Under the pieces are notes generated by a model. The model did not search any database. It saw nothing but the letters and a program-made list of their open reading frames with translations, and was not told the origin of the DNA. Made by a program: the position numbers and the translations under genes. From Staphylococcus cornubiensis (GTDB lineage: Bacteria; Bacillota; Bacilli; Staphylococcales; Staphylococcaceae): a stretch of 64,000 nt of DNA. Below, one piece after another: positions 29,177 to 40,056 of the stretch (position 1 is the stretch's first letter; the number at the start of each line of letters is the position of its first letter). The DNA is taken from assembly GCF_900183575.1 (NCBI RefSeq), contig NZ_FXUZ01000005.1, positions 120,456 to 184,455 of the forward strand, given 5' to 3'.

Positions 29177-31813
29177 ATGGCTGAAACATCTGAATCAAGA
29201 ATTAATGAACGTAATATCAGCAAAGAGATGCGCGAATCGTTTTTAGACTATGCGATGAGTGTTATCGTATCTCGTGCTTTGCCAGACGTAAGAGATGGAC
29301 TTAAACCAGTACATCGTCGTATTTTGTATGGCCTAAATGAACAAGGGATGACCCCTGATAAGCCATATAAAAAATCTGCCCGTATCGTAGGGGATGTAAT
29401 GGGGAAATACCATCCACATGGTGACTCGTCAATTTATGAAGCAATGGTACGTATGGCACAAGATTTCAGCTATCGTTATCCACTTGTAGATGGTCAAGGT
29501 AACTTCGGTTCAATGGATGGTGATGGTGCCGCGGCAATGCGTTATACAGAAGCACGTATGACGAAGCTTGCACTAGAATTATTGCGCGACATCAATAAAG
29601 ATACGATTGATTTTATCGATAACTATGATGGTAACGAGCGTGAACCGAGTGTCTTACCATCACGTTTCCCTAACTTGCTCGTCAACGGTGCATCAGGTAT
29701 TGCGGTTGGGATGGCAACAAACATCCCCCCACACAACATGCGTGAAGTCATCGATGGTGTGTTAAGTTTAAGTCATAATCCAGACATTACAATTAGTGAA
29801 TTAATGGAAGACATTCAAGGCCCAGACTTCCCGACTGCCGGGTTGATTCTAGGTAAGAGTGGTATTCGACGTGCTTACGAAACAGGTCGCGGTTCTGTCA
29901 TTATGAGAGCTAAAGCCGAAATCGAATCTCGTGGTGGTGGTCGTGAGCGTATTGTCGTGACAGAAATTCCATTCCAAGTGAATAAAGCGCGTATGATTGA
30001 AAAAATTGCGGAGTTAGTGCGCGATAAAAAAATCGACGGCATTACAGATTTACGTGACGAAACGAGCTTACGTACAGGAGTGCGTGTTGTGATTGATGTG
30101 CGTAAAGATGCGAATGCGAGCGTTATTTTAAATAATTTATATAAACAAACACCACTTCAAACATCATTTGGCGTTAACATGATTGCTTTAGTCAATGGAC
30201 GCCCACAATTGATTAACTTGAAGCAAGCACTTTATCATTACTTAGAGCATCAAAAAGAAGTCGTACGTCGTCGTACTGAATACAACTTACGTAAAGCAAA
30301 AGATCGTGCGCACATTCTTGAAGGCTTAAGAATTGCACTGGATCACATTGATGAGATTATAACAATCATTCGTGAATCAGAAACAGATAAAGTTGCGATG
30401 GAAAGCTTACAGTCACGTTTTGCCCTTTCAGAACGTCAAGCACAAGCCATTTTAGACATGCGTTTAAGACGTCTGACAGGCTTAGAACGCGATAAAATTG
30501 AACAAGAGTATAATGACTTGATTGCGTACATCGCTGAATTAGAAGCGATTTTGGCGGATGAAGAAAAGCTATTAGAACTTGTCCGTGAAGAATTGACTGA
30601 GATTAAGGAGAAGTTTGGCGATGATCGACGTACTGAAATTCAACTCGGTGGTATTGATCAATTAGAAGATGAAGATTTAATCCCAGAAGAGCAAATCGTC
30701 ATCACATTAAGCCATAACAACTACATTAAACGACTTCCTGCTTCAACGTATCGTGCGCAAAATCGCGGCGGTCGTGGTGTTCAAGGTATGAATACGCTTG
30801 AAGATGATTTCGTGAGTCAGTTAGTGACGACAAGTACACACGACCATGTGCTGTTCTTTACAAACAAAGGCCGTGTCTACAAACTTAAAGGTTATGAAGT
30901 ACCGGAACTCTCCCGTCAGTCTAAAGGGATTCCAATTGTCAACGCGATTGAGTTGGATCAAGATGAAGTGATCAGTACGATGATTGCGGTTAAGGACTTA
31001 GACTCTGAAGAAGACTTCCTCGTATTCGTAACGAAAAAAGGTCTGATTAAACGTTCAGCTTTAAGCAACTTTAATCGTATTAATCGTAACGGTAAAATCG
31101 CGATTAAGTTCCGTGATGATGATGAACTCATTGCTGTTCGTTTAACTGATGGTGATAAACATATTCTCATCGGTACAGCTCAAGCCTCACTCATTCGCTT
31201 TAAAGAAACAGATGTACGTGCAATGAGCCGTATTGCTGCTGGGGTGAAAGGTATTCGTTTAAGAGATGGTGATGAAGTCATTGGTTTAGACGTTGCCGAT
31301 GATAATAATAAAGACGAAATCTTAGTTGTAACTGAAAAAGGTTACGGTAAACGTACATCGATAGAAGACTACCGTCTGTCTAACCGTGGCGGTATGGGTG
31401 TGAAAACAGCGAAACTTACAGAACGTAATGGCCGCTTAGTATGTATTACAACCGTTGAAGGTGATGAAGATTTAATGGTTGTGACAAACCAAGGTGTCAT
31501 CATCCGTATGGAAGTCTCTAATATTTCTGTGAATGGTCGTATGGCACAAGGGGTTCGTCTCATTCGTTTAGAAGACGAGCAATATGTGTCTACAGTCGCA
31601 AAAGTGAAGAAAGAGCCAGAAGATATCGAAGCGGAAGAAAATGTGGAGGCATCAGAGTCTCACAGTGATTCAGAAGTGGTTGTAGATGATGCGACACCTG
31701 GCGATACGATTCATACCGAAGCGCCAGAACCCGAAGTACCGACAGAGCGCGAAATGTTAAGAGAAGACTTTATGGATCGCGTGAATGAAGATATTGAAAA
31801 TGAAGATGAATAA
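29177..31813 (+). CDS. gyrA: DNA gyrase subunit A
   Basis: The DNA-cleaving subunit, 878 residues. ATG 29177 has AGGAGG ten bases upstream; an in-frame TTG at 29150 lies before that site and is rejected. The catalytic tyrosine is in AAMRYTEAR. The quinolone-resistance region reads [12 protein letters not shown] with Ser84 and Glu88, the susceptible wild-type residues. The C-terminal beta-pinwheel has the GyrA box QNRGGRGV. The acidic tail (rich in Asp/Glu, about residues 820-878) is longer and more variable than the core. A terminator follows. Confidence 0.98.
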   Translation: MAETSESRINERNISKEMRESFLDYAMSVIVSRALPDVRDGLKPVHRRILYGLNEQGMTPDKPYKKSARIVGDVMGKYHPHGDSSIYEAMVRMAQDFSYRYPLVDGQGNFGSMDGDGAAAMRYTEARMTKLALELLRDINKDTIDFIDNYDGNEREPSVLPSRFPNLLVNGASGIAVGMATNIPPHNMREVIDGVLSLSHNPDITISELMEDIQGPDFPTAGLILGKSGIRRAYETGRGSVIMRAKAEIESRGGGRERIVVTEIPFQVNKARMIEKIAELVRDKKIDGITDLRDETSLRTGVRVVIDVRKDANASVILNNLYKQTPLQTSFGVNMIALVNGRPQLINLKQALYHYLEHQKEVVRRRTEYNLRKAKDRAHILEGLRIALDHIDEIITIIRESETDKVAMESLQSRFALSERQAQAILDMRLRRLTGLERDKIEQEYNDLIAYIAELEAILADEEKLLELVREELTEIKEKFGDDRRTEIQLGGIDQLEDEDLIPEEQIVITLSHNNYIKRLPASTYRAQNRGGRGVQGMNTLEDDFVSQLVTTSTHDHVLFFTNKGRVYKLKGYEVPELSRQSKGIPIVNAIELDQDEVISTMIAVKDLDSEEDFLVFVTKKGLIKRSALSNFNRINRNGKIAIKFRDDDELIAVRLTDGDKHILIGTAQASLIRFKETDVRAMSRIAAGVKGIRLRDGDEVIGLDVADDNNKDEILVVTEKGYGKRTSIEDYRLSNRGGMGVKTAKLTERNGRLVCITTVEGDEDLMVVTNQGVIIRMEVSNISVNGRMAQGVRLIRLEDEQYVSTVAKVKKEPEDIEAEENVEASESHSDSEVVVDDATPGDTIHTEAPEPEVPTEREMLREDFMDRVNEDIENEDE

Positions 31814-31823
31814 TATATAAATT

Positions 31824-31869
31824 AAAAAGGCGATGGTCTCGTGTAATTCTAGAGATCATCGCCTTTTTA
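31824..31869 (+). terminator. gyrA terminator
   Basis: AAAAAGGCGATG and CATCGCCTTTTT arms with an additional inner GGTCTC / AGAGATC pairing. Confidence 0.92.
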
Positions 31870-31920
31870 TCGTCAGATTGCTGAACCAACTTTGTACATT
31901 GTAACTGAATGGATGACAAA

Positions 31921-32010
31921 TTGAGGATTCGCATTCTTAGGTACTGATGCTGTAAATCACCTAGTCGTCCACGTTTATTGCATGGGTTGTTAATGATTTT
32001 TCAGAGACGT
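31921..32010. repeat. Degenerate copy of the dispersed hairpin repeat
   Basis: GAGGATTCGCATTCTTAGGT and ACTGATGCTGTAAATCACC follow the same order as the GGATTCGCGTTCCTAGG and GCTGATCCTAC blocks of copy A, with many changes. It lies between the convergent gyrA and nnrD ends. Confidence 0.5.
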
Positions 32011-32035
32011 ATGGCATGTATTTCTTAAATAAAAC

Positions 32036-32073
32036 AAAAAGACTCGGATAACATCGCGGTTTCCGAGTCTTTC
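32036..32073. terminator. nnrD terminator
   Basis: AAAAAGACTCGGA / TCCGAGTCTTTC arms with a 13-base loop. On the minus strand it ends in T5. Confidence 0.88.
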
Positions 32074-32093
32074 TTCCTACACTTCGTAAAAAA

Positions 32094-32909
32094 TTATTTT
32101 TCTTCAAGTTGTTTCATCGCATAAGGGATTTCATCAATAATTTTTGATGGAGGCACGACATACATATCTTTTGATAACTTATCTCCAATATAACTATGCG
32201 CATAAGTCGCACTTGTAATCGCATCGATAACGTTGTCAAATTGACCGACAAAGCTTGTAATCATGCCAGCAAGTGTATCCCCCATACCGCCTGTTGCCAT
32301 GGCTGGTGTACCGACTTCTAGCTTGTATGCATCATTTTCAAAGTATATTTCAGTACCGTGTTTTTTGAGTACAACAATACCGCCTAAACGGTCGACTGCA
32401 GCACGGTTTGTTTCATACGTTTGTTCCTCAATCGGAATGCCACTCAAACGCTCCCACTCTTTTTGATGTGGTGTGTAAATGACATTGCAAGCTGGAATTT
32501 CAGGTTTGAGTTTGCTTACGATTGAAATCGCATCACCATCAACAATTAAAGTGTGGTGGGGTTGAATATTTTGCAGTAAAAATGTCATCGCATTGTTACC
32601 TTTAAAATCTAACCCTAAACCTGGTCCGATTAAAATACAATCAGAAGCTTCAATCATTTTCGTCAGTTTTTTTGTATCATTGATGTCAATGACCATTGCT
32701 TCAGGACAACGAGAATGTAGCGCGACATGATTTGTTGGATGCGTTGCGACTGTAATCAAGCCACTTCCGCTATAAACACAAGCGCGTGCAGCTAACATGA
32801 TTGCGCCACCTAGATTGGCATTGCCACCAATTAACAGAATACGCCCGTAGTCACCTTTATGTGTGTCATCCTTACGTTTAGGAATGTGAACAGCTGACAA
32901 TGTTTTCAC
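32094..32909 (-). CDS. nnrD: ADP/ATP-dependent NAD(P)H-hydrate dehydratase
   Basis: Repairs hydrated NAD(P)H. The 271-residue ribokinase-like protein has GDYGRILLIGGNANLGGAIMLAARA near the start, GPGLG, DGDAISIV, and the signature GTPAMATGGMGDTLAGMI with the catalytic aspartate. It lacks the N-terminal epimerase domain of the fused forms. Gene order gyrA-nnrD-hutH-serS is as in other staphylococci, with nnrD on the opposite strand. Confidence 0.94.
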   Translation of the reverse strand: MKTLSAVHIPKRKDDTHKGDYGRILLIGGNANLGGAIMLAARACVYSGSGLITVATHPTNHVALHSRCPEAMVIDINDTKKLTKMIEASDCILIGPGLGLDFKGNNAMTFLLQNIQPHHTLIVDGDAISIVSKLKPEIPACNVIYTPHQKEWERLSGIPIEEQTYETNRAAVDRLGGIVVLKKHGTEIYFENDAYKLEVGTPAMATGGMGDTLAGMITSFVGQFDNVIDAITSATYAHSYIGDKLSKDMYVVPPSKIIDEIPYAMKQLEEK

Positions 32910-33162
32910 GTTTGAGACCTCCTATCTGGAATTTCCATTATTACAACAAGATATATTATACCTGGTTCGTCTGTTCGTCAATAGCAATTCAAAGGTTTCA
33001 CGTCGACCATTTTTAATAGCCCTATGCAAAAGTGGGCAGCTGTGCATGCTCCCCCATTTCGTAACACTTTTATTTTTTTGAAAAAGTATCTTTATTTAAA
33101 TGAACTCGTTTAATGCGTTAAAAGATTAATCTGATACCATATTACGAGTTTTGACCAAAGTG

Positions 33163-33191
33163 TTGTGAAAACGCTTTCCTGACACTATACT
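33163..33191 (+). promoter_or_regulatory. hutH promoter overlapped by a cre site
   Basis: TGAAAACGCTTTCC (33166-33179) fits the cre consensus except for the last base. It overlaps a weak -35 TTGTGA (33163) and precedes a -10 TATACT (33186) at a 17-base spacing. CcpA would then block hutH when a preferred carbon source is present. Confidence 0.65.
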
Positions 33192-33254
33192 TGAAAGAAA
33201 TAGGTATTTTGAGTATCACGTGTTTTTCGTGTAATTAGGGATGGGAGGATAACA

Positions 33255-34757
33255 ATGACATTACGTTTATCAGGAGAACAGTTGACCATTGAAGCGATAC
33301 GTCAGTTTTTAGCACACGATGATAAGGTGGAAGTGACTGAGGAAGCCATAGCACGCGTAGAAAGAAGTAGGGCCATAGTAGAACGGATCATTGCGAATAA
33401 AGAGACCGTATATGGTATTACGACAGGATTTGGTTTGTTTAGTGATGTGCTGATTGATCAGCAGAAGTATAATCAATTACAAGTCAATTTAATTCGTTCA
33501 CATGCGTGTGGTATAGGTGACCCTTTTGCAACACATGTTTCGCTAGTGATGATGATTTTACGTTTAAACACTTTGTTGAAAGGTCATTCAGGCGTGACGA
33601 TGGACTTAGTGGATCAATTGGTATTTTTTATCAATCAGCGTATCATTCCTGTCATTCCACAACAAGGGTCTCTCGGTGCTTCGGGTGATTTAGCCCCACT
33701 TTCACACCTTGCGTTAGCGTTAATTGGTGAAGGAAAAGTCGAGTATCAAGGGGAAGTTTTAGACAGCTCGGACGTCTTAAAACAGTTGAATCGACAGCCT
33801 TTAACGTTACAAGCGAAAGAAGGATTAGCACTGATTAATGGTACACAAGCGATGACAGCGCAAGGAGTTATGACATGGATAGAAACTGAAAATTTAGCCT
33901 ATCAAGCAGAATGGATTGCGGCATTAACACATCAAGCGTTACATGGTATTACAGATGCCTATCATGAAGCGGTCCATCAAGTACGAAATTTTGAAGAACA
34001 AACGGCTGTTGCGAGACGGATGTCAGACTGGCTTGCTGGTTCCAAACTCACGACGCGACAAGGTGAAATGCGTGTACAAGATCCATACACATTACGTTGT
34101 ATTCCGCAAATTCATGGTGCTAGCTTCCAAGTGTTTAATTACGTTCGTGAAAAGTTAGAATTTGAAATGAACGCAGCAAATGATAATCCACTTATTTTTA
34201 ACGAAGGGGATGAAACGTTAGTCATTTCTGGCGGTAACTTCCACGGGCAACCGGTCGCATTCGCATTAGATTTCTTAAAACTCGGGACAAGTGAGTTGGC
34301 AAACGTGGCTGAACGTCGTCTTGAACGTTTAGTCAATCCGCAATTAAATGGCGGTCTCCCTGCCTTTTTAAGTCCTGAGCCCGGCTTACAAAGTGGTGCC
34401 ATGATTATGCAATATGCGGCAGCGAGTCTTGTATCAGAAAATAAAACATTAGCGCATCCGGCAAGTGTCGATTCGATTCCGTCGTCAGCCAATCAAGAAG
34501 ATCACGTCTCAATGGGAACGATTGCGTCACGTCATGGCTATCAAATTTTAGAAAATACACGTCGCGTCATTGCGATAGAAGCGATTATAGCTTCACAAGC
34601 GGTTGAAATAAGAGGTATTGAGCAATTGTCGCCAAAAACACGTGAACAGTACGAAGCATTGCGCAAAGTGGTGCCATCGATTCAAGAAGATAGACCTTTT
34701 CATCAAGATATAGAAAATGTGGCTAAATATTTAAAAAATCTGGCGTATCAGAAATAA
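33255..34757 (+). CDS. hutH: Histidine ammonia-lyase
   Basis: Converts L-histidine to trans-urocanate and ammonia, the first step of histidine use. The 500-residue protein includes the MIO-cofactor triad Ala142-Ser143-Gly144 in [25 protein letters not shown] with the catalytic tyrosine near the start, and [17 protein letters not shown] precedes the ATG. Other hut genes are not adjacent, as in S. aureus. Confidence 0.96.
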   Translation: MTLRLSGEQLTIEAIRQFLAHDDKVEVTEEAIARVERSRAIVERIIANKETVYGITTGFGLFSDVLIDQQKYNQLQVNLIRSHACGIGDPFATHVSLVMMILRLNTLLKGHSGVTMDLVDQLVFFINQRIIPVIPQQGSLGASGDLAPLSHLALALIGEGKVEYQGEVLDSSDVLKQLNRQPLTLQAKEGLALINGTQAMTAQGVMTWIETENLAYQAEWIAALTHQALHGITDAYHEAVHQVRNFEEQTAVARRMSDWLAGSKLTTRQGEMRVQDPYTLRCIPQIHGASFQVFNYVREKLEFEMNAANDNPLIFNEGDETLVISGGNFHGQPVAFALDFLKLGTSELANVAERRLERLVNPQLNGGLPAFLSPEPGLQSGAMIMQYAAASLVSENKTLAHPASVDSIPSSANQEDHVSMGTIASRHGYQILENTRRVIAIEAIIASQAVEIRGIEQLSPKTREQYEALRKVVPSIQEDRPFHQDIENVAKYLKNLAYQK

Positions 34758-34794
34758 GCTTGCTAATCGAAAATTTCTTTGTTATATTAAATGT

Positions 34795-35022
34795 GAAATT
34801 GAAATCAATAATTGTTTGTGGATTAAGTAGTATAGATATGGAATTAGAGAGTTTGTGGTTGGTGAAAACAAATGTACAGACCTATACGAAATCTACCCAC
34901 ATTTGAAAACAATTCGGGTGAAACCGTTAACTTTTGTGAGAGTGCAGGCGTATTCTGTCTGTTAAATAGGGTGGCAACACGTCAAACCACGTCCCTTGTG
35001 TGAGGGATGTGGTTTTTTATTT
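34795..35022 (+). promoter_or_regulatory. T-box leader of serS
   Basis: The antiterminator core AGGGTGGCAACACG is at 34968-34981, just before the terminator ACCACGTCCC / GGGATGTGGT plus a T-run (34986-35019). Upstream the stem I elements AGAGAG and GGTTGGTG are visible. A TCT triplet followed by A at 34892 is the likely serine specifier. Uncharged tRNA-Ser would switch on serS. Confidence 0.88.
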
Positions 35023-35039
35023 TGAGTCATCCTCCTTAA

Positions 35040-36353
<1,314 letters not shown>

Positions 36354-36402
36354 TTAGACAATAAAACTTGGTTCTCAGTTTTATCGATGAAGATGTAAAA
36401 TC

Positions 36403-36448
36403 AATTCCGTAGTTTGGATGATTCAAGTTCAGACTGCGGAATTTTTAT
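36403..36448 (+). terminator. serS terminator
   Basis: AATTCCGTAGTTTGGA and TTCAGACTGCGGAATT pair with two mismatches and are followed by TTTATTATT. Confidence 0.75.
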
Positions 36449-36670
36449 TATTCCAAGAGGGTAGGGGAGGGTAAAAAGTGATAAAAACAATAAAATAAGA
36501 CACACCTCCACACCTGTTGTTTTAATATTCTAAAAACAAAAATAGGGCTGATATGACAGTGTTTTTACACGGTAGGTTAGACTTCGGGATGCTTGAGGTA
36601 AGACTGACCTGATAGCTTAATATCATCTCTTGTACTATAATAAGAATAATTTTCAAGGGGGTGAATCTCA
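36449..36670. other. Spacer before azlC with a short hairpin repeat
   Basis: No gene is seen. At 36574-36610 is the imperfect hairpin AGGTTAGACTTCGGG / AGGTAAGACTGACCT. A -10-like TATAAT is at 36636-36641. Confidence 0.55.
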
Positions 36671-37363
36671 ATGTCTTATACTACATTTAAACAAGGCATC
36701 CAAGATTGTCTCCCAACGGTACTAGGGTATGCTGGGGTAGGCTTTTCGTTTGGGATTGTGAGTGTAGCATCAGGTTTTAATATATTAGAAATTCTATTAT
36801 TGTCTTTACTCGTTTATGCAGGTGCAGCGCAATTTATTATTATTGCTCTAATTGCTGTACAGACTCCGATTTGGATCATTGTACTTACAGCGATGATTGT
36901 CAATAGTCGTATGTTTTTATTGAGTATGACATTAGCACCAAATTTTAAACATGATCATTTGATACATAGGGTAGGGGTAGGCTCATTACTAACAGATGAG
37001 ACATTTGCTGTAGCGATTACGCCTTATTCAAAAGGGCATACGATTACATATCAGTGGATGTATGGCTTAAATATTTTAGCGTATTCATTTTGGGCGCTGA
37101 TTACAGTACTTGGCGCATTGTTAGGTGATTTCTTCCGACACCCAGAAGTGTTTGGCTTAGACTATGCGATTACAGCAATGTTCATCTTTTTAGCGATTTC
37201 GCAATTTGAGGGTATTACAAAAACGAAATTGCGTGTGTATCTTTATTTAGTTGTCATTGTGATTGTCATGATGTTGCTATTAAGTCTATTCATGCCTTCA
37301 TATTTAGCGATTTTATTAGCTTCTACTTTAAGTGCAACGATAGGGATGGTGATGGACCGATGA
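36671..37363 (+). CDS. azlC: Branched-chain amino acid export protein, large subunit AzlC
   Basis: A 230-residue membrane protein with about five to six hydrophobic segments and the AzlC hallmarks GVGFSFGIVSVASGF and MIVNSRMFLLSMTL. AzlC and AzlD together export branched-chain amino acids or analogues. AAGGGGGTG precedes the ATG. Its end overlaps azlD by four bases (ATGA). Confidence 0.92.
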   Translation: MSYTTFKQGIQDCLPTVLGYAGVGFSFGIVSVASGFNILEILLLSLLVYAGAAQFIIIALIAVQTPIWIIVLTAMIVNSRMFLLSMTLAPNFKHDHLIHRVGVGSLLTDETFAVAITPYSKGHTITYQWMYGLNILAYSFWALITVLGALLGDFFRHPEVFGLDYAITAMFIFLAISQFEGITKTKLRVYLYLVVIVIVMMLLLSLFMPSYLAILLASTLSATIGMVMDR

Positions 37364-37689
37364 GCATGTACGTATTTTGGACAATATTTTTAGCAGGACT
37401 TGGGACGTTACTCATTCGAATCACACCTTTTGTGATGATTTCGCGTATGGAACTTTCTGAAAAAGTGTTGAAGTGGCTGACATTTATTCCGATTACGTTA
37501 TTCACTGCATTAGTTGTCGACGGATTGATTCAACAACAAGAGGGTGTCATGGGGTATACATTGAATTGGAACTTCATACTCGCACTCATTCCGACGCTCA
37601 TCATCGCATTATGGACGAGAAGTTTAACGATAACAGTTATTATAGGCATGCTCAGTGTGGCGATATTAAGAGTTATCGGATTATTCTAA
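37360..37689 (+). CDS. azlD: Branched-chain amino acid export protein, small subunit AzlD
   Basis: A 109-residue membrane protein, four predicted helices, with the family motif LIRITPFVMI near residues 19-28 and FIPITLFTALVVDGL. It is translationally coupled to azlC and serves as its small partner. Confidence 0.92.
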   Translation: MSMYVFWTIFLAGLGTLLIRITPFVMISRMELSEKVLKWLTFIPITLFTALVVDGLIQQQEGVMGYTLNWNFILALIPTLIIALWTRSLTITVIIGMLSVAILRVIGLF

Positions 37690-37755
37690 CAATTATTTGC
37701 ATGCATGACTTGTTTACTGTATGATGAAATATAACGCATATCATTAATTAAAATA

Positions 37756-37922
37756 AGCTTATTAAGAGAAGTCGAGGGATTTGGCCCAGTGACGCTTCAG
37801 CAACCACTTATACCATTAAGTACGGTGCTACAACCAACCACGTCATGTGGATGATAAGTTCATTTAAAAATTGACTTACTCACGTTGTATGGCCGTCAAA
37901 GGTTATACAACTTTTTTATTTT
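37756..37922 (+). promoter_or_regulatory. SAM-I (S-box) riboswitch with terminator, upstream of metX
   Basis: The aptamer runs about 37758-37858: CTTATTAAGAGAAGTCGAGG, then GGATTTGGCCCAGTGACGC, TTCAGCAACC and a closing GATGATAAG that pairs with the start. A terminator GTTGTATGGCC / GGTTATACAAC with T7 follows (37884-37918). High SAM would stop transcription before metX. Confidence 0.95.
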
Positions 37923-37942
37923 AAGAGGGAGGGCAGGCTAAA

Positions 37943-38908
37943 ATGATGAATTATCAAGTGGATACATTAGCATTAGGTGCATTTACGACGGAATCAGGCG
38001 AAACGATTGAAAATTTGAAACTGCGATACGAGTATGTTGGTTATCCTGGACAGCCACTTGTTGTGGTATGTCACGCATTAACAGGCAATCATCTTACATA
38101 TGGGACAGAAGATCATCCCGGATGGTGGCGTGAAATTATTGATGGGGGTTATATGCCCGTTCACGATTATCAGTTTTTGACATTTAATGTGATTGGTAGT
38201 CCATTTGGTTCTAGTTCACGTTTAACAGATTCAAACTTTCCAGAAAAATTGACGATGCGAGATATTGTACGCGCGCTTGAAAAAGGGATTGAAGCGTTAG
38301 GTCATCAAAAAATTGATATCCTCATCGGTGGTTCTTTAGGTGGCATGCAAGTTATGGAGCTTTTGTATAACCAAAAATTCGAAGTGAAAAAAGCCGTCAT
38401 TTTAGCTGCAACTGAAAAAACGTCTTCCTATAGTCGTGCATTTAACGAAATTGCGAGACAAGCGATTCATTTAGCAGGGGATGAAGGTTTGAGTATCGCA
38501 CGGCAACTTGGCTTTTTAACGTATCGCTCCTCTAAAAGTTATGACGCCCGCTTCACACCTGATGAAGTGGTATTATATCAAAAGCATCAAGGTGATAAAT
38601 TTAAAGAACAATTTGACTTACAATGTTATTTGACACTGCTCGATGTATTAGATAGTCATGACATTCATCATGGCCGCGATGACGTCGTAAAAGTGTTTCG
38701 ATCATTAGACACTAAAGTGCTGACACTCGGTTTTACAGATGACTTATTGTATCCAGATGATCAAGTGGCACAACTCGGTACATATTTTAAATATCATCGT
38801 CATTTTTTCGTGCCGGATAATGTGGGGCATGATGGATTTTTATTGAATTTTAACGATTGGGCGCCGTATCTTTATCATTTTCTAAAAGTTTCACGATTTA
38901 GACGCTAA
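37943..38908 (+). CDS. metX: Homoserine O-acetyltransferase-like alpha/beta hydrolase (methionine synthesis)
   Basis: Acylates homoserine at the entry to methionine synthesis. The 321-residue protein has VVCHALTGNHLTYG (oxyanion region), the nucleophile elbow GGSLGGMQVMELLYNQKF, a late aspartate near GFTDDLLYPDDQ and histidine in VGHDGF. GGGAGGG precedes two adjacent ATGs (37943, 37946). The SAM riboswitch directly upstream confirms the methionine link. The acyl donor (acetyl or succinyl) cannot be read safely from sequence. Confidence 0.92.
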   Translation: MMNYQVDTLALGAFTTESGETIENLKLRYEYVGYPGQPLVVVCHALTGNHLTYGTEDHPGWWREIIDGGYMPVHDYQFLTFNVIGSPFGSSSRLTDSNFPEKLTMRDIVRALEKGIEALGHQKIDILIGGSLGGMQVMELLYNQKFEVKKAVILAATEKTSSYSRAFNEIARQAIHLAGDEGLSIARQLGFLTYRSSKSYDARFTPDEVVLYQKHQGDKFKEQFDLQCYLTLLDVLDSHDIHHGRDDVVKVFRSLDTKVLTLGFTDDLLYPDDQVAQLGTYFKYHRHFFVPDNVGHDGFLLNFNDWAPYLYHFLKVSRFRR

Positions 38909-38967
38909 CTTTAGACGAAAACGTTACATTTTTGTTATAATTGCGTCAACTAAGAATACTAGACAAG

Positions 38968-39006
38968 AAGCTATATTTTAGGGATAATAGCTAAAATATA
39001 GCTTTT
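38968..39006 (+). terminator. metX terminator
   Basis: AAGCTATATTTTAG / CTAAAATATAGCTT perfect arms with a 9-base loop, then TTCT. Confidence 0.75.
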
Positions 39007-39140
39007 CTGTTGTGTTCGAGCAATGTGAAGTTTTGTAATCCAATTGTAAGACGCGTGAGATATTGTAGCGCAAATTGTATTCGTATTACAAAGCCTGTAA
39101 AATAGAATTTATAGACTATAATAGTTTGGAAGTGGCGTCT

Positions 39141-40052
39141 TTGTTTTCGAAAATAAATCCTAAAGCAACCCTAATCAGCATTGTAGCCTTGTTAGTGGTG
39201 ACTTTAGTTATACATGTAATGCCTGGCTTAGCTGTCATTTTGGCATGCTTTAGTTTAATCCCAGGTATCGTTCTATGGTATCAATCTAAACATTCATTTG
39301 GCTTAGTCGCACTGGTCGCGATTATCCTATCGACGCTGACAGGGAACGTTTTTGTGATGACATTCTTAATCATTATTTTAGTTTTAAGTATGCTCATCAG
39401 TCAGTTATTAATTCAACGTGCCTCTAAAGAGCGCATCCTATATTTAGTCACATTTGTGGCAAGCATTTTAACATTAAGTGCGATGATGATTTTACAAACT
39501 TTGAAAAAACTCCCGTATGCAGATGACCTGTTACAACCGTACCGTACATTAGTGCATCAAGCTGCTGAGTTAGAGAATTTAGATCAACAAGCACAAGATA
39601 TTTTAAATAGTTCAATTCAACAACTTGCGATACAACTGCCAGGGATGATTGTAGTCGCTATCGCAATCTACGCTATCATCACATTACTCGTGATTTTCCC
39701 GATTTTGCGTAAATTTAAAGTGGCAACACCTGTATTCCGTCCACTTTATTTCTGGCAAATGAAGCGTTCGGTTTTCATTTTGTATGCATTAGCATTATTA
39801 ACAACGATTACAACACAACCTGCCACTACACCGAACAGCATTGGCATTAATTTCCAAATCGTTTTAGGTTTCTTATTAGTCGTTCAAGGTTTAAGTTTTA
39901 TTCATTTCTTTGCATCTATTAAACGAATGCCTAATGTTTTAAAAGTGCTTTTAGTCATTATCGGTGTGATTTTTTATCCAATGACACGCCTGATTGGTTT
40001 ACTCGACCTTGGATTGAATTTAAAACGTATGATAAAAAACGATAAGAGGTGA
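39141..40052 (+). CDS. DUF2232 membrane protein (YybS family)
   Basis: A polytopic membrane protein of about 303 residues, with seven or eight hydrophobic segments and the C-terminal GVIFYPMTRLIGLLDLGLNLKR typical of YybS proteins. I prefer TTG 39141 (LFSKINPK) because GGAAGTGG is just upstream; GTG 39132 and ATG 39075 are in frame but less supported. The gene always precedes gdpP and rplI in Firmicutes; its job is unknown, with a proposed envelope role. It ends 4 bases before gdpP. Confidence 0.85.
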   Translation: MFSKINPKATLISIVALLVVTLVIHVMPGLAVILACFSLIPGIVLWYQSKHSFGLVALVAIILSTLTGNVFVMTFLIIILVLSMLISQLLIQRASKERILYLVTFVASILTLSAMMILQTLKKLPYADDLLQPYRTLVHQAAELENLDQQAQDILNSSIQQLAIQLPGMIVVAIAIYAIITLLVIFPILRKFKVATPVFRPLYFWQMKRSVFILYALALLTTITTQPATTPNSIGINFQIVLGFLLVVQGLSFIHFFASIKRMPNVLKVLLVIIGVIFYPMTRLIGLLDLGLNLKRMIKNDKR

Positions 40053-40056
40053 CAAG

